A stretch of 64,000 nucleotides of DNA from Planctomycetota bacterium. GTDB taxonomy: Bacteria > Planctomycetota > UBA1135 > UBA2386. How positions within the stretch are numbered: the stretch's first letter is position 1; each line of letters opens with the position of its first letter. The notes below the pieces were generated by a model that made no database searches, had not been told where the DNA came from, and was given only the letters and a program-made list of their open reading frames with translations. The translations under genes and the position numbers were made by a program. The DNA lies in contig JAEUHR010000023.1 in the NCBI GenBank assembly GCA_016794425.1, positions 248,001 to 312,000 on the forward strand, given 5' to 3'. Below are positions 43,177-50,993 of this stretch, piece after piece.

Positions 43177-43191
43177 GCCGAGGTCTAGGCC
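43168..43191 (+). repeat. Tandem 12-bp duplication across a stop codon
   Basis: GAGGTCTAGGCC occurs twice without a gap. The first copy contains the sulfotransferase TAG stop and the second repeats the stop in the same frame. Confidence 0.95.
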
Positions 43192-43193
43192 GC

Positions 43194-43210
43194 GCGCGGC
43201 GCCGCCGCGC
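43194..43210. terminator. Short GC hairpin between converging genes
   Basis: A 7-bp stem (GCGCGGC / GCCGCGC) with a 3-base loop sits between the sulfotransferase stop and the corA stop. It fits a shared terminator but lacks a T-run on either strand. Confidence 0.35.
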
Positions 43211-44302
43211 TCAGAGCCAGCGGCGCCGACGGAACCACCACAACATCGTCGCCGCGATCGCCGCCATCAGCAGCAGGCACGCCGGATAGCCCCACCACCG
43301 GCGCAGCTCCGGCATCCAGTCGAAGTTCATGCCGTAGACGCCGACCACGAACGTCAGCGGGATGAACAGCGTGGCGATGATGGTCAGGAACTTCATCACC
43401 TCGTTGAGCCGGTAGTTGACGTTCGACAGGTGCAGGTCGAGCAGGCTGCTGCTGAGTTCGCGGTAGTTCTCGAGCAGATCGAGCAGCTGCACGACGTGGT
43501 CGTGCACGTCGCGCAGGTACGGCCGCACTTCGGGCGTGAAGTGCCGCGTCTCGCCGCGCACCAGCGCGCTGGTCGCCTCGCGCAGCGGCCAGACCGCGCG
43601 CCGCAGTTCGAGCAGGTTGCGCCGCGCCCCGTGCAGCTCGCCGACCACCGTCGTCGCGGTCTCGCCGCCGAGGATGCGTTCCTCGATCTCGTCGAGCCGC
43701 TGGTCGAGCGCCTCGACGACCGGGAAGTACGCGTCGACGACCGCGTCGAGCAGCGCGTAGGCGAGGTAGTCGCTGCCGCGCTTGCCCATCTGGCCGGCCG
43801 GGTCGGCGAGCCGCTTGCGCACCAGGTCGAAGCAGTCGCCGGGCCGCTCCTGGCAGGTCACGACGAAGCCCTTGCCGACGAACACGCCGAACTGCTCGGT
43901 CTCGTGCGCATTGCCGTGGTCGACCATGCGCAGCAGCAGGAACTCGTGCTCGCCGTAGTCCTCGACCTTGGCGCGCTGCTGTCGGTTCAGCAGGTCCTCG
44001 AGCGAGAGCCGGTGCAGCCCGAACGCCTCGCCGATCCGCTGCAGCAGGTCGACGTCGCGGAAGCCGGTCACGTCGACCCAGACCGACGGGCAGCTCTGGC
44101 GCAGCGCGGCGACGTCGGCCAGCGTCGCGTCCTGGCGTTCGTGTACGCCGCTGCCGCCGTAGCCGATCGCGCGCACGCGCGTCGGCAGCGCGTCGCTCGG
44201 CACGCTCAGCGTGCCCGGCGAAGCACCGACCGGCGTCGCCATGGTGGCACGGCGCCGGCGGCGCGACGGTCGGTCTCCGGCAGGCGTGGCGGGTGCGGTC
44301 AT
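43211..44302 (-). CDS. corA: CorA-type magnesium/cobalt transporter
   Basis: The 363-residue protein has the CorA family layout. A long cytoplasmic funnel domain contains SLEDLLNRQQRAKVEDYGEH, VGKGFVVTCQERPGDCFD and LLDLLENYRELSSSLLDLHL. It is followed by two C-terminal helices with the diagnostic YGMNFDW motif at residues 323-329. It assembles as a pentamer and admits Mg2+. The first 20 residues are Arg-rich and unlike CorA; the ATG at 44242 (MATPVGASPG) is an equally good start. It follows the amidohydrolase-like gene by 17 bases on the same strand, with which it may be cotranscribed although no functional link is apparent. Confidence 0.95.
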   Translation of the reverse strand: MTAPATPAGDRPSRRRRRATMATPVGASPGTLSVPSDALPTRVRAIGYGGSGVHERQDATLADVAALRQSCPSVWVDVTGFRDVDLLQRIGEAFGLHRLSLEDLLNRQQRAKVEDYGEHEFLLLRMVDHGNAHETEQFGVFVGKGFVVTCQERPGDCFDLVRKRLADPAGQMGKRGSDYLAYALLDAVVDAYFPVVEALDQRLDEIEERILGGETATTVVGELHGARRNLLELRRAVWPLREATSALVRGETRHFTPEVRPYLRDVHDHVVQLLDLLENYRELSSSLLDLHLSNVNYRLNEVMKFLTIIATLFIPLTFVVGVYGMNFDWMPELRRWWGYPACLLLMAAIAATMLWWFRRRRWL

Positions 44303-44319
44303 GCGCGCGGGTTCGCCGG

Positions 44320-45240
44320 TCAGCGCAGGCTCGCCAGCACCGCGACGGCGAGCGGCGCCGCGGCGCGCGCCACCCGCTGCGGATCCGGCGTCATCTCGCG
44401 GAACGGCGTGAACGCGGGCACGAGCAGATCGCGCCGCACCTCGAAGCACAAGGTCGCGGCCGGGTACCGCGTCGCGAACTCGTGCGCCAGCGTGACCGGG
44501 TGCAGCGAGTAGGCGCCGTTGCGCTCGACCTCGAAGCCGGCGGCCGTGAACTCGGCTTCGGCGCGTGCGGCCAACGCCGGTGCGGCCAGTTCGCGGCCGT
44601 CGGGGTCGTGCGTGATCAGGTCGATCGCCGGCCGCAGCGGCCAGCTGCCGATCCGGTCGGCGGCGTAGGCCGCGTGCAGGCTGGCGACGATGTCGCCGTC
44701 GACCGCGACCTCGATGCTGCGCGGCGCGTAGGTGTGCACGCAGAGGCCGAGGCCGCCGCGGCCGCAGACCGCCGCGAACGCGGCCGTCGCGACCGCGCGG
44801 TAGCCGTCGTAGCGCTCGTACAGCAGCGCGCGGTCGTGCGGGTCCTGCACCCACGGCCCCATGCCGGGCGTCGGCGCACCGGCTGCGCTGGCGGCCGGCG
44901 TGGCGCCCGGTTCGATGCGGCGGTTGCAGTCGACGAACGTGCGCGGCAAGAGGCAGCGCACGACCACCGCGCTGCGGCGTGGCTGCAGCTGCACGATGCG
45001 CTCGGCGGTCGCGCGCGCGAGCTCCGGCGCACCGACGTCGGTGTTGACGTGGAAGAAGTCCTGCAGGTCGTCCGCGTAGGCGCCGCGCAACTGGGCGCGC
45101 AGCGCCGCGAAGTGCGCGCTGCGCGTCGCCCCGTGCGGCACCTCGAACAGCACGTCCGGCACCGCGTCGGGCGGACACGAAGCGCCGCGCACGAGTTCGA
45201 CGTCGCAGATGCCGGGTCGCGATGCCAACGCTGCGGTCAT
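44320..45240 (-). CDS. N-formylglutamate amidohydrolase-like protein
   Basis: The 306-residue product shows the fold marks of the N-formylglutamate amidohydrolase family: VLFEVPHGATRSAHFAALRA near the start (the family has a VPHxG motif), NTDVGAPELARATAERIV, and RTFVDCNRRIEP, which matches the conserved DxNR motif. The C-terminal part has SLHPVTLAHEFATRYPAATL and CFEVRRDLLV. The family hydrolyses N-formylglutamate in histidine breakdown, but no hut genes are nearby and many members act on unknown substrates. The start at 45240 overlaps no other gene; a promoter is not obvious. Confidence 0.6.
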   Translation of the reverse strand: MTAALASRPGICDVELVRGASCPPDAVPDVLFEVPHGATRSAHFAALRAQLRGAYADDLQDFFHVNTDVGAPELARATAERIVQLQPRRSAVVVRCLLPRTFVDCNRRIEPGATPAASAAGAPTPGMGPWVQDPHDRALLYERYDGYRAVATAAFAAVCGRGGLGLCVHTYAPRSIEVAVDGDIVASLHAAYAADRIGSWPLRPAIDLITHDPDGRELAAPALAARAEAEFTAAGFEVERNGAYSLHPVTLAHEFATRYPAATLCFEVRRDLLVPAFTPFREMTPDPQRVARAAAPLAVAVLASLR

Positions 45241-45322
45241 GGAACACGCAGGATCCGGACCAGCCGGCGGCCGCGCAAGGGCGCGGTTCGGCGCAGACGC
45301 GGCGGGCAGGACGGCGCAGGCA

Positions 45323-47122
45323 TCAGCGGAGCCGCACCGTGACCGGATCCGCGCCGGCGACCAGCTCGAACTCGGCCGTGGTGCGTTCGCCGTCGCCGAG
45401 CCGCACGCGCCGCGTCACGCCGGGGATCGGCAGGAACGGCACCTCGACGCGGCCGTCGGCGTCGGTGCACAGCCCCCGCCACCAGCCCGTCCGCGCGTGC
45501 CAGAGGTGGACCAGCAGCGACTGCATCGGCTCGCCGGAGGCGACCGTGCGCGTGCCGGCGGGCCACACCTGCGCGCCGGCGACCGGCTGCCCGCCGGCAT
45601 CGAGCAGGCGCAGCGCCATGCGCGGGAACGGTGCCAGCGCCAGCCGTTCGGCGTGCTCGCCGCCGGTGATCTCGAACCGCTCGGCGACCCAGCCGGTGTC
45701 GGTGACGACCGCGACGCGCCAGACGCCGAGCGCGAGCCGCGTCACGAGCCCGCCGGCGCCGGCGACCGGCAGCACGACGGCGCCGTCGCGCAGCAACACC
45801 CCCTCGGTCGCCGGCGCCAGGAACGCGATCGCGCCGCGCGCCGGCCCGCCGCGATCGTCGACGACCTGCAGCGCCAGCGTGGCCGCGGCCGGCGCCGGCC
45901 GCGTGCCGTCGTCGCTCGGCGCCGGCAACGGCAGCGCGCGGCCGGGCAGCGCCGGCAGCAGCGGCAGTTCGCCGAGTTCGCCCGACGGCGGCAGCAGCGT
46001 CAGGTGGCACGAGTGCAGTTCCGCCGGCACACCGTCGAACTCGACGCGACCGTCGGGGCCGACCGGCACCACGAACGTGCGCGTGTCGTGGTAGTAGCTG
46101 TTCTGGCCGCTGACCAGCTTGCAGACCGCCGCCAGGTGCGCGACGGTGCCGGCCGGCACGACGCCGGCGGAACCGACCAGCGGCGCTTCGCGCGGCAGCG
46201 TGAACTTGAGACCGTCCGCCGGCGGCCGCGCGACCTTGCGGTCGTCGACCCAGAACATGCCGGCGAAGCGCCCGCAGGCGACCGCGGGGCGGCCCGGCGC
46301 CGACGCGAACAGCAGCAGCGGCCGGGCCCGGTCGCCCTTCTGCAGATCGCCGTCGCCGCAGACGACGACGGTGCCGAGCCCGTCGGTGCCGACCTGGCCC
46401 AGCTGTCGTTCGCGGTGGTCGTCGGTCGCCGCGAAGCCGTCGACGCCCCACGCCGGCCGCTGGCCGAACCGCTGCACGAGGCGCGCGCCGGCAACCGGCG
46501 CACCGGCCTCGTCGACGACGCGCACCGGCAGCGACAGCGGCGGCGGTAGCACGGCGCGGGTCGGGTTCGGGTCCGAACACCACAGCGGCTGGCCGTCGCC
46601 GGTGCGCACCTCGAGCAGCCAGCGCGGCTGCAGCGGCGGCACGACGGTGCCGTCGCGCAGTTCGAGCTGCTGCTCGACGCCGGGTTCGGGCGTGACCGCG
46701 AACAGCTGCAGCGGACCGTGCTCGCGCCACGCGTCGAGGCCTTCGACCGGCACCGCGACCGGCGCCGCGGCCGCGCTGGCGCGCAGCTCGAGCATCGCGC
46801 CGGCGCCGAAGTAGCCGACCGGCCGGGCGACCGCGCAGCCGGCGGCGGCGGTGCGCGTCGCCCAGACGACGTAGCACAGGCCCTCGCGCAGTTTCGCGGT
46901 GGCGCGGCCGCGCGCGTCGGCGGCGACCACCAGCGCGTCGCGCGGCCCGGCCGTGCCGACGTGCGGCAGCCAGCCGACGAACGTCACGACCGCGCCGGCC
47001 AGCGGTTCGCCGGCCGCATCGCGCACCAGCGCGAACGTCGGTCGGCGCACCGGTCCCGGCTGCGCCGCGAGCCCGGCCGCCAGCGCGCCGCAGGTGAGTC
47101 CGAGCCGAAATGCCGATCGCAT
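45323..47122 (-). CDS. Secreted protein with carboxypeptidase-regulatory-like beta-sandwiches
   Basis: The 599-residue product begins MRSAFRLGLTCGALAAGLAA, a signal peptide. The rest is a series of beta-sandwich units, shown by phrases such as VRDAAGEPLAGAVVTFVGWL, VRVVDEAGAPVAGARLVQRF, LQVVDDRGGPARGAIAFLAP and LRLLDAGGQPVAGAQVWPAG. Each is a Cna-B/CarboxypepD_reg-type start. There is no enzyme motif. The units resemble the extracytoplasmic part of the sigma factor at 633-3620, suggesting a shared binding role at the surface (inference). The ATG at 47122 is preceded by a CATACT hexamer nine bases upstream. Confidence 0.72.
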   Translation of the reverse strand: MRSAFRLGLTCGALAAGLAAQPGPVRRPTFALVRDAAGEPLAGAVVTFVGWLPHVGTAGPRDALVVAADARGRATAKLREGLCYVVWATRTAAAGCAVARPVGYFGAGAMLELRASAAAAPVAVPVEGLDAWREHGPLQLFAVTPEPGVEQQLELRDGTVVPPLQPRWLLEVRTGDGQPLWCSDPNPTRAVLPPPLSLPVRVVDEAGAPVAGARLVQRFGQRPAWGVDGFAATDDHRERQLGQVGTDGLGTVVVCGDGDLQKGDRARPLLLFASAPGRPAVACGRFAGMFWVDDRKVARPPADGLKFTLPREAPLVGSAGVVPAGTVAHLAAVCKLVSGQNSYYHDTRTFVVPVGPDGRVEFDGVPAELHSCHLTLLPPSGELGELPLLPALPGRALPLPAPSDDGTRPAPAAATLALQVVDDRGGPARGAIAFLAPATEGVLLRDGAVVLPVAGAGGLVTRLALGVWRVAVVTDTGWVAERFEITGGEHAERLALAPFPRMALRLLDAGGQPVAGAQVWPAGTRTVASGEPMQSLLVHLWHARTGWWRGLCTDADGRVEVPFLPIPGVTRRVRLGDGERTTAEFELVAGADPVTVRLR

Positions 47123-47131
47123 GGCCGGCTC

Positions 47132-47137
47132 AGTATG
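47132..47137 (-). promoter_or_regulatory. Possible -10 element of the secreted beta-sandwich gene
   Basis: The minus strand reads CATACT, ending nine bases before the ATG at 47122. The spacing equals that before scpA and the sigma factor at 55996. Confidence 0.35.
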
Positions 47138-47181
47138 CCGCGGGCTCCAGTCCGGTTCCGCGACATGCCGATGAACTGCAC

Positions 47182-47652
47182 ATGCGATCCCGTCTGCTCG
47201 CCACGTTCGCGTTCGCCGTGCTGGCCGGCGCCTGCGGCGGCGACCCCGATCTCGCCGCCGCGGCGGACACGCTGGCGCAGTTCCAGGCCGCGCTGCTGCG
47301 CGGCGACGAGGCCGCCTGCCGCACGCTGCTGACGCGCGAGTCGGCGGCCGCGGTCGCCGAGCTGCCGTGGCAGCAGCTGCGCACGCGGCAGCCGCTGGTC
47401 GTGCTCGGCACCGAACGCGGCGCCGGCGAGTTCCTGGTGCAGGTCGCCGACCCGAACGAGGGCGGCCGCCGATCGGAGTTCGTCGTCGTGCGCGAACACG
47501 GGCGGTTCTGCGTCGACCTGGTCGCGACCGCGGGCCGGCACGGCGAAGTCGTCGAGGCCAGCGGCACCACCGAGCAGTTCGAGCCGCGCGAACTGACGCC
47601 GGCCGACCACGACCGCATCCGGCAGTACGAACTCGCGCAGCCGCCGCGTTGA
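47182..47652 (+). CDS. Small lipoprotein of unknown function
   Basis: The 156-residue product has a lipoprotein signal ending VLAGAC, so Cys18 is the likely lipidated residue. The mature part starts with a helix pair (AAAADTLAQFQAALLRGDEA) resembling DUF4878 or NTF2-like domains that detect or bind small ligands. It continues beta-rich (LVVLGTERGAGEFLVQVADP, FVVVREHGRFCVDLVA). The ATG at 47182 is chosen over 47110 because it begins the signal. It lies upstream of trxB on the same strand, with 71 bases between, and is divergent from the beta-sandwich gene across 59 bases. Confidence 0.65.
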   Translation: MRSRLLATFAFAVLAGACGGDPDLAAAADTLAQFQAALLRGDEAACRTLLTRESAAAVAELPWQQLRTRQPLVVLGTERGAGEFLVQVADPNEGGRRSEFVVVREHGRFCVDLVATAGRHGEVVEASGTTEQFEPRELTPADHDRIRQYELAQPPR

Positions 47653-47705
47653 GCGTGCGATCCGTCGGCGCGGGGAAACCGGTTCCCGTCGGCTCGTAGC
47701 ACGGC

Positions 47706-47711
47706 TACCCT
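47706..47711 (+). promoter_or_regulatory. Possible -10 element of trxB
   Basis: TACCCT ends 12 bases before the trxB ATG at 47724. No Shine-Dalgarno is seen in the intervening bases. Confidence 0.35.
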
Positions 47712-47723
47712 GCGCCGAACGCC

Positions 47724-48665
47724 ATGACCGAACCCCGCAAGACGTTGATCCTGGGCTCCGGCCCCGCCGGCTACACCGCGGCGATCTACGCCGCCCGCGC
47801 CAACCTGGCCCCCGTGCTGCTGACCGGCCGCCAGCCCGGCGGCCAGCTGACGATCACCAGCGAGGTCGAGAACTTCCCCGGCTTCCCGCACGGCGTGATG
47901 GGCCCCGAGCTGATGGTGCACTTCCGCGAACAGGCGGCGCGCTTCGGCACCGAGATCCACGACGAGACCGGCGTCAAGGTCGACCTGAAGCGGCGGCCGT
48001 TCACGGTCACGACCGACACCGACCGGGTGTTCCACTGCGAGACGCTGATCGTCTCGACCGGCGCCAGCGCGCTCTACCTCGGCCTGCCGAACGAGACCAA
48101 GCTGCAGGGCCGCGGCGTGTCGGCGTGCGCGACCTGCGACGGCTTCTTCTTCAAGAACAAGCTGGTCTACGTGGTCGGCGGCGGCGACTCGGCCTGCGAG
48201 GAAGCCAACTTCCTGACCAAGTACGCCAGCAAGGTGCGCCTGGTCGTGCGCCGCGACGCGCTGCGCGCTTCGAAGATCATGCAGCAGCGCGCGCTGCAGA
48301 ACCCGAAGATCGAGGTGCTCTGGCACCAGAACGTCACCGACGTGTTCGACGTGCAGAAGGGCAAGGTCACCGGCCTCGAACTGACGCACACGACGACCGG
48401 CAAGAAGCAGCAGGTCGAGGCCGACGGCCTGTTCCTCGCGATCGGGCACCGGCCCAACACCGAACTGTTCCGCGGCGTGCTCGACATGGACGACGTCGGC
48501 TACATCAAGACCGTGCCGGGCAAGGCCGCGACCAACCTGCCCGGCGTGTTCGCCGCCGGTGACTGCCAGGACAGCTACTACCGCCAGGCCGTGACCGCGG
48601 CCGGCTCCGGCTGCATGGCCGCGATCGAAGCCGAGCGCTGGCTCGAGTCGCAGCACGACCACTGA
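47724..48665 (+). CDS. trxB: Thioredoxin reductase
   Basis: This 313-residue flavoenzyme reduces thioredoxin with NADPH. The FAD site is LILGSGPAGYTAAIYAARAN at the N-terminus, the redox-active pair is CATC at 135-138, the NADPH site is VGGGDSACEEANFLTK, and the second FAD motif is GVFAAGDCQDSYYRQAVTAA. All match low-molecular-weight bacterial TrxB. The variant CDGFFFKNK after the active site is within family range. The start ATG gives the expected N-terminus. The predicted RNase gene begins 15 bases after its stop on the same strand, so they may share a transcript. Confidence 0.97.
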   Translation: MTEPRKTLILGSGPAGYTAAIYAARANLAPVLLTGRQPGGQLTITSEVENFPGFPHGVMGPELMVHFREQAARFGTEIHDETGVKVDLKRRPFTVTTDTDRVFHCETLIVSTGASALYLGLPNETKLQGRGVSACATCDGFFFKNKLVYVVGGGDSACEEANFLTKYASKVRLVVRRDALRASKIMQQRALQNPKIEVLWHQNVTDVFDVQKGKVTGLELTHTTTGKKQQVEADGLFLAIGHRPNTELFRGVLDMDDVGYIKTVPGKAATNLPGVFAAGDCQDSYYRQAVTAAGSGCMAAIEAERWLESQHDH

Positions 48666-48680
48666 CGCGGCAGGCGCACC

Positions 48681-49124
48681 GTGAAACCGAAGGCCACCGT
48701 CTCGTTCGGCGGGCTGCTGCTCGCGATCCTCGCCGCGATCTTCTGGCAGGGCAGCGACGATGCGGCTGGTGCCGCGCCGAACGCTCCGGCACCGGCCACG
48801 GTACCGGCACCGGCCGCGCCGGCGCCGCGGCCGACCAGCGCGGTCGGCTTCACGTCGCGCGCGGCGTGGCAGTCGCACTTCGGCAAGCACGGCGCCGAGT
48901 TCGGCGCCATCGACGCCGACCGCTACCTCGCGCTGGCACAACAGCTGCGCGACGCGCCGCTGACGGCCGACGTGCTCGAGTCGGTGCGCGACAGCGACGG
49001 CGTCGTCACGCGCTTCGACCGCCGCAGCGGCGCGTTCGTCGCGTTCCACCGCGACCAGACGATCCGCACGTTCTTCAAGCCGAACGACGGCGAGGCCTAC
49101 TTCCGCCGGCAGACCGCGCGATGA
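48681..49124 (+). CDS. Membrane-tethered predicted BECR-fold RNase (toxin-like)
   Basis: The 147-residue product has a short basic start, one hydrophobic helix (residues 8-22), a Pro/Ala-rich linker (30-55) and a compact domain (62-144). That domain carries QSHFGKHGAEFGAIDADRYL, VVTRFDRRSGAFVAFHR and TIRTFFKPNDGEAYFRRQ. The KHGxEFG ... TRF ... RTFFKPxxGxxYF series matches a nuclease-like domain found at the C-terminus of polymorphic toxins (barnase/EndoU/colicin-like fold). Candidate catalytic residues are His66, Lys69, His70 and Arg129. It is stand-alone here and starts with GTG. Its stop overlaps the next gene (ATGA). Toxicity is inference. Confidence 0.55.
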   Translation: MKPKATVSFGGLLLAILAAIFWQGSDDAAGAAPNAPAPATVPAPAAPAPRPTSAVGFTSRAAWQSHFGKHGAEFGAIDADRYLALAQQLRDAPLTADVLESVRDSDGVVTRFDRRSGAFVAFHRDQTIRTFFKPNDGEAYFRRQTAR

Positions 49125-49453
49125 CGCGCGCCAAAGCGGAACGGCGGCTCGCCGACTGGGAGCAGTTCGCGGCCAGTCTGTTCGACGGCTACGAGTTCGG
49201 CCTCGACGACTACCGCAACGACCTCGACGGCCGCCGGCTGCTCGACGATGCGGCGCTCGACGACGCGCAGCGCCGGCGGCTCGACGTAGCCGACGCGGTC
49301 GTGCGCGCGGCGACCGACGCCGCGGCGGTCTGCGTCTGGGGCAGCCAGGTGGCAGCCAGCGAACGCTTCGAGCCCGACCGGCACTGGTTCTACTTCCGCG
49401 TGCCGAAGCAGCCGGGCGACGAACTGGCGGCCGACCTCAAGCGTCTGCGCTGA
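49121..49453 (+). CDS. Small acidic partner of the predicted RNase (candidate immunity protein)
   Basis: The 110-residue protein is acidic, with a distinctive YEFGLDDYRNDLDGRRLLDDA segment (split here as YEFGLDDYRND and LDGRRLLDDA) and a C-terminal HWFYFRVPKQPG. I recall small proteins with a LDDYxNDLD motif beside RNase-like genes of this type, but I cannot name a family. Its start codon overlaps the RNase stop, so the two are almost certainly cotranslated in the order toxin then partner, the reverse of classical antitoxin-first operons and typical of toxin-immunity pairs. The 3' end overlaps the converging membrane glycosyltransferase by 17 bases. Confidence 0.55.
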   Translation: MTRAKAERRLADWEQFAASLFDGYEFGLDDYRNDLDGRRLLDDAALDDAQRRRLDVADAVVRAATDAAAVCVWGSQVAASERFEPDRHWFYFRVPKQPGDELAADLKRLR

Positions 49454-50846
49454 CGCGCGGCCGCACCACCAGCGCACCGAGCAGCGGCAGCAGCATGCCC
49501 ATCGTCAGCGTCAGCCACTGCGACGGCTCGTCGTGCCGGCGTGCGAACGCCCAGACGAGGTAGCCGAGCGGCGCGCTCAGCGACGCGATGCAGGCGGCGC
49601 GGTGCAGGTAGCCGTGGCCCGCCAGCAACGCGAACGGCACCCACCAGACGTGGTACCACGGCCCGTGCAGCGTCAGTCCGCACGCGACCAGCGTCAGCAT
49701 CACGCCGGCGAGCCCGAGCAGCAGCACGCGCGGCGCCGGCCGCCGCCACGCCTGCACGATCGCGACCCCGAGCACCACGAGCACCGCCGCGCGGCCGGGC
49801 CACAGCACGTGGCGCGCGTCGTCGATGCCGAACACGCGCTGCACGCTCCACAACAGGCTGACCGCGTTCTGCTGCGACTGCCGGCGCAGGAAGTCGAACG
49901 CGCCGTCGACGCGGAAGAACTGCCACCAGAACACCGCCGCCAGCACGCCGCACGCGGCGACGCCGAGCACGAACGCGCCGAGCCGCCGCTGCCGCGCCGC
50001 CACGACGGCGAACAGCGGGCCGAGCAGCGCCGGCACGAACTTGGTCAGCACGCCGACGCCGAGCCAGAACGACGCAGCACCGGCGCGGGCACTGCACAGC
50101 GCCGCGACCGCCGCCATCACCGCGACCAGCAGCAGCGGTTCGTTGTGCGCGTTCGCGACGCATTCGTTCAGCAGCAGCGGGTTCCACGCCAGCGCGACGA
50201 ACGCGCGGTGTTCGCTGCCGGGCCGCACGTGCCGCGCGACGTCGCGCGCCAGCACCGCCGCGACCAGCAGGCAGCCGGCGAACAGCAGCTTGAACAGGCC
50301 GATCGCCACGACCAGCTCGCCCGGTCGCGGCAGGAACTCGAACCGGTGTGCGAGCCACGCGACGGCGCCCTGCAGGTTGGCGACGATCGGGCCGTACGGC
50401 AGCGGGAAGTCCTTCCACGGTGCGTCGCCGAACGCGAGGAACGGATCGTCGGCGAACTGGCTCGCGACCTGCACGTACGGGTTGCCGCCGTGCAGCGCCA
50501 GCACGCGGCCGCGCACGACGTAGTCGATCGGGTCCATCGACAGGAACGGCGGCACGACGATCGCCGCGACCAGGATCGGCACCGTGCAGCGCACGAGCTG
50601 CCGCAGCGACGGCTGCTGGGCCGCCGCGAGCTGCATGCCGCGCCACCACGCGATGCCGCCGAGCGCGACGAAGCCGACCACGCTGCCGGCTTCGGCGGCG
50701 TTCAGCAGCGGCAGCAGCCACGGCCAGCGCGCCGACTCGCCCCAGACCAGGTGGTGGCGGAACCCGCCCGCCGCCAGCACCAGCAGCGCCGCGGCCGCGA
50801 GCCAGGCGAGGCGGGGCAGGCGGTCGGTGGCGCGAGGCTCTGGCAT
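49437..50846 (-). CDS. GT-C type membrane glycosyltransferase (polyprenol-phosphate-mannose-like)
   Basis: The 469-residue protein has about ten hydrophobic helices. The first outer loop holds MDPIDYVVRGRVLALHGGNP followed by YGPIVANLQGAVAWLAHRF. Together these match the loop of GT87/PMT-type GT-C enzymes, with the catalytic acidic residue in the D-x-x-D-Y context. These use a lipid-linked sugar (often polyprenol-phosphate mannose) on the outer face of the membrane. FVALAWNPLLLNECVANAHN is another family segment. The ATG at 50846 begins MPEPRATDRLPRLAWLAAAA, and a TACACT hexamer lies 11 bases upstream. Acceptor unknown; it may extend a surface glycan or glycosylate a secreted protein. Confidence 0.75.
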   Translation of the reverse strand: MPEPRATDRLPRLAWLAAAALLVLAAGGFRHHLVWGESARWPWLLPLLNAAEAGSVVGFVALGGIAWWRGMQLAAAQQPSLRQLVRCTVPILVAAIVVPPFLSMDPIDYVVRGRVLALHGGNPYVQVASQFADDPFLAFGDAPWKDFPLPYGPIVANLQGAVAWLAHRFEFLPRPGELVVAIGLFKLLFAGCLLVAAVLARDVARHVRPGSEHRAFVALAWNPLLLNECVANAHNEPLLLVAVMAAVAALCSARAGAASFWLGVGVLTKFVPALLGPLFAVVAARQRRLGAFVLGVAACGVLAAVFWWQFFRVDGAFDFLRRQSQQNAVSLLWSVQRVFGIDDARHVLWPGRAAVLVVLGVAIVQAWRRPAPRVLLLGLAGVMLTLVACGLTLHGPWYHVWWVPFALLAGHGYLHRAACIASLSAPLGYLVWAFARRHDEPSQWLTLTMGMLLPLLGALVVRPRVSADA

Positions 50847-50857
50847 GGCGGCGCGGG

Positions 50858-50863
50858 AGTGTA
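50858..50863 (-). promoter_or_regulatory. Possible -10 element of the GT-C gene
   Basis: The minus strand reads TACACT, ending 11 bases before the ATG at 50846. No -35 or Shine-Dalgarno is evident. Confidence 0.35.
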
Positions 50864-50993
50864 GCGAACTCGCGCGGCGGCCGGGATGGTCGCCGAGACG
50901 ACCCCTCACGGGCGCTGCCGGCCTCGACCGCGACGTCCGCTGCGACCGCCAGGCAGCGGCACCCCCGGCTGCCCGACGGCGCTCCCGCGCGCC

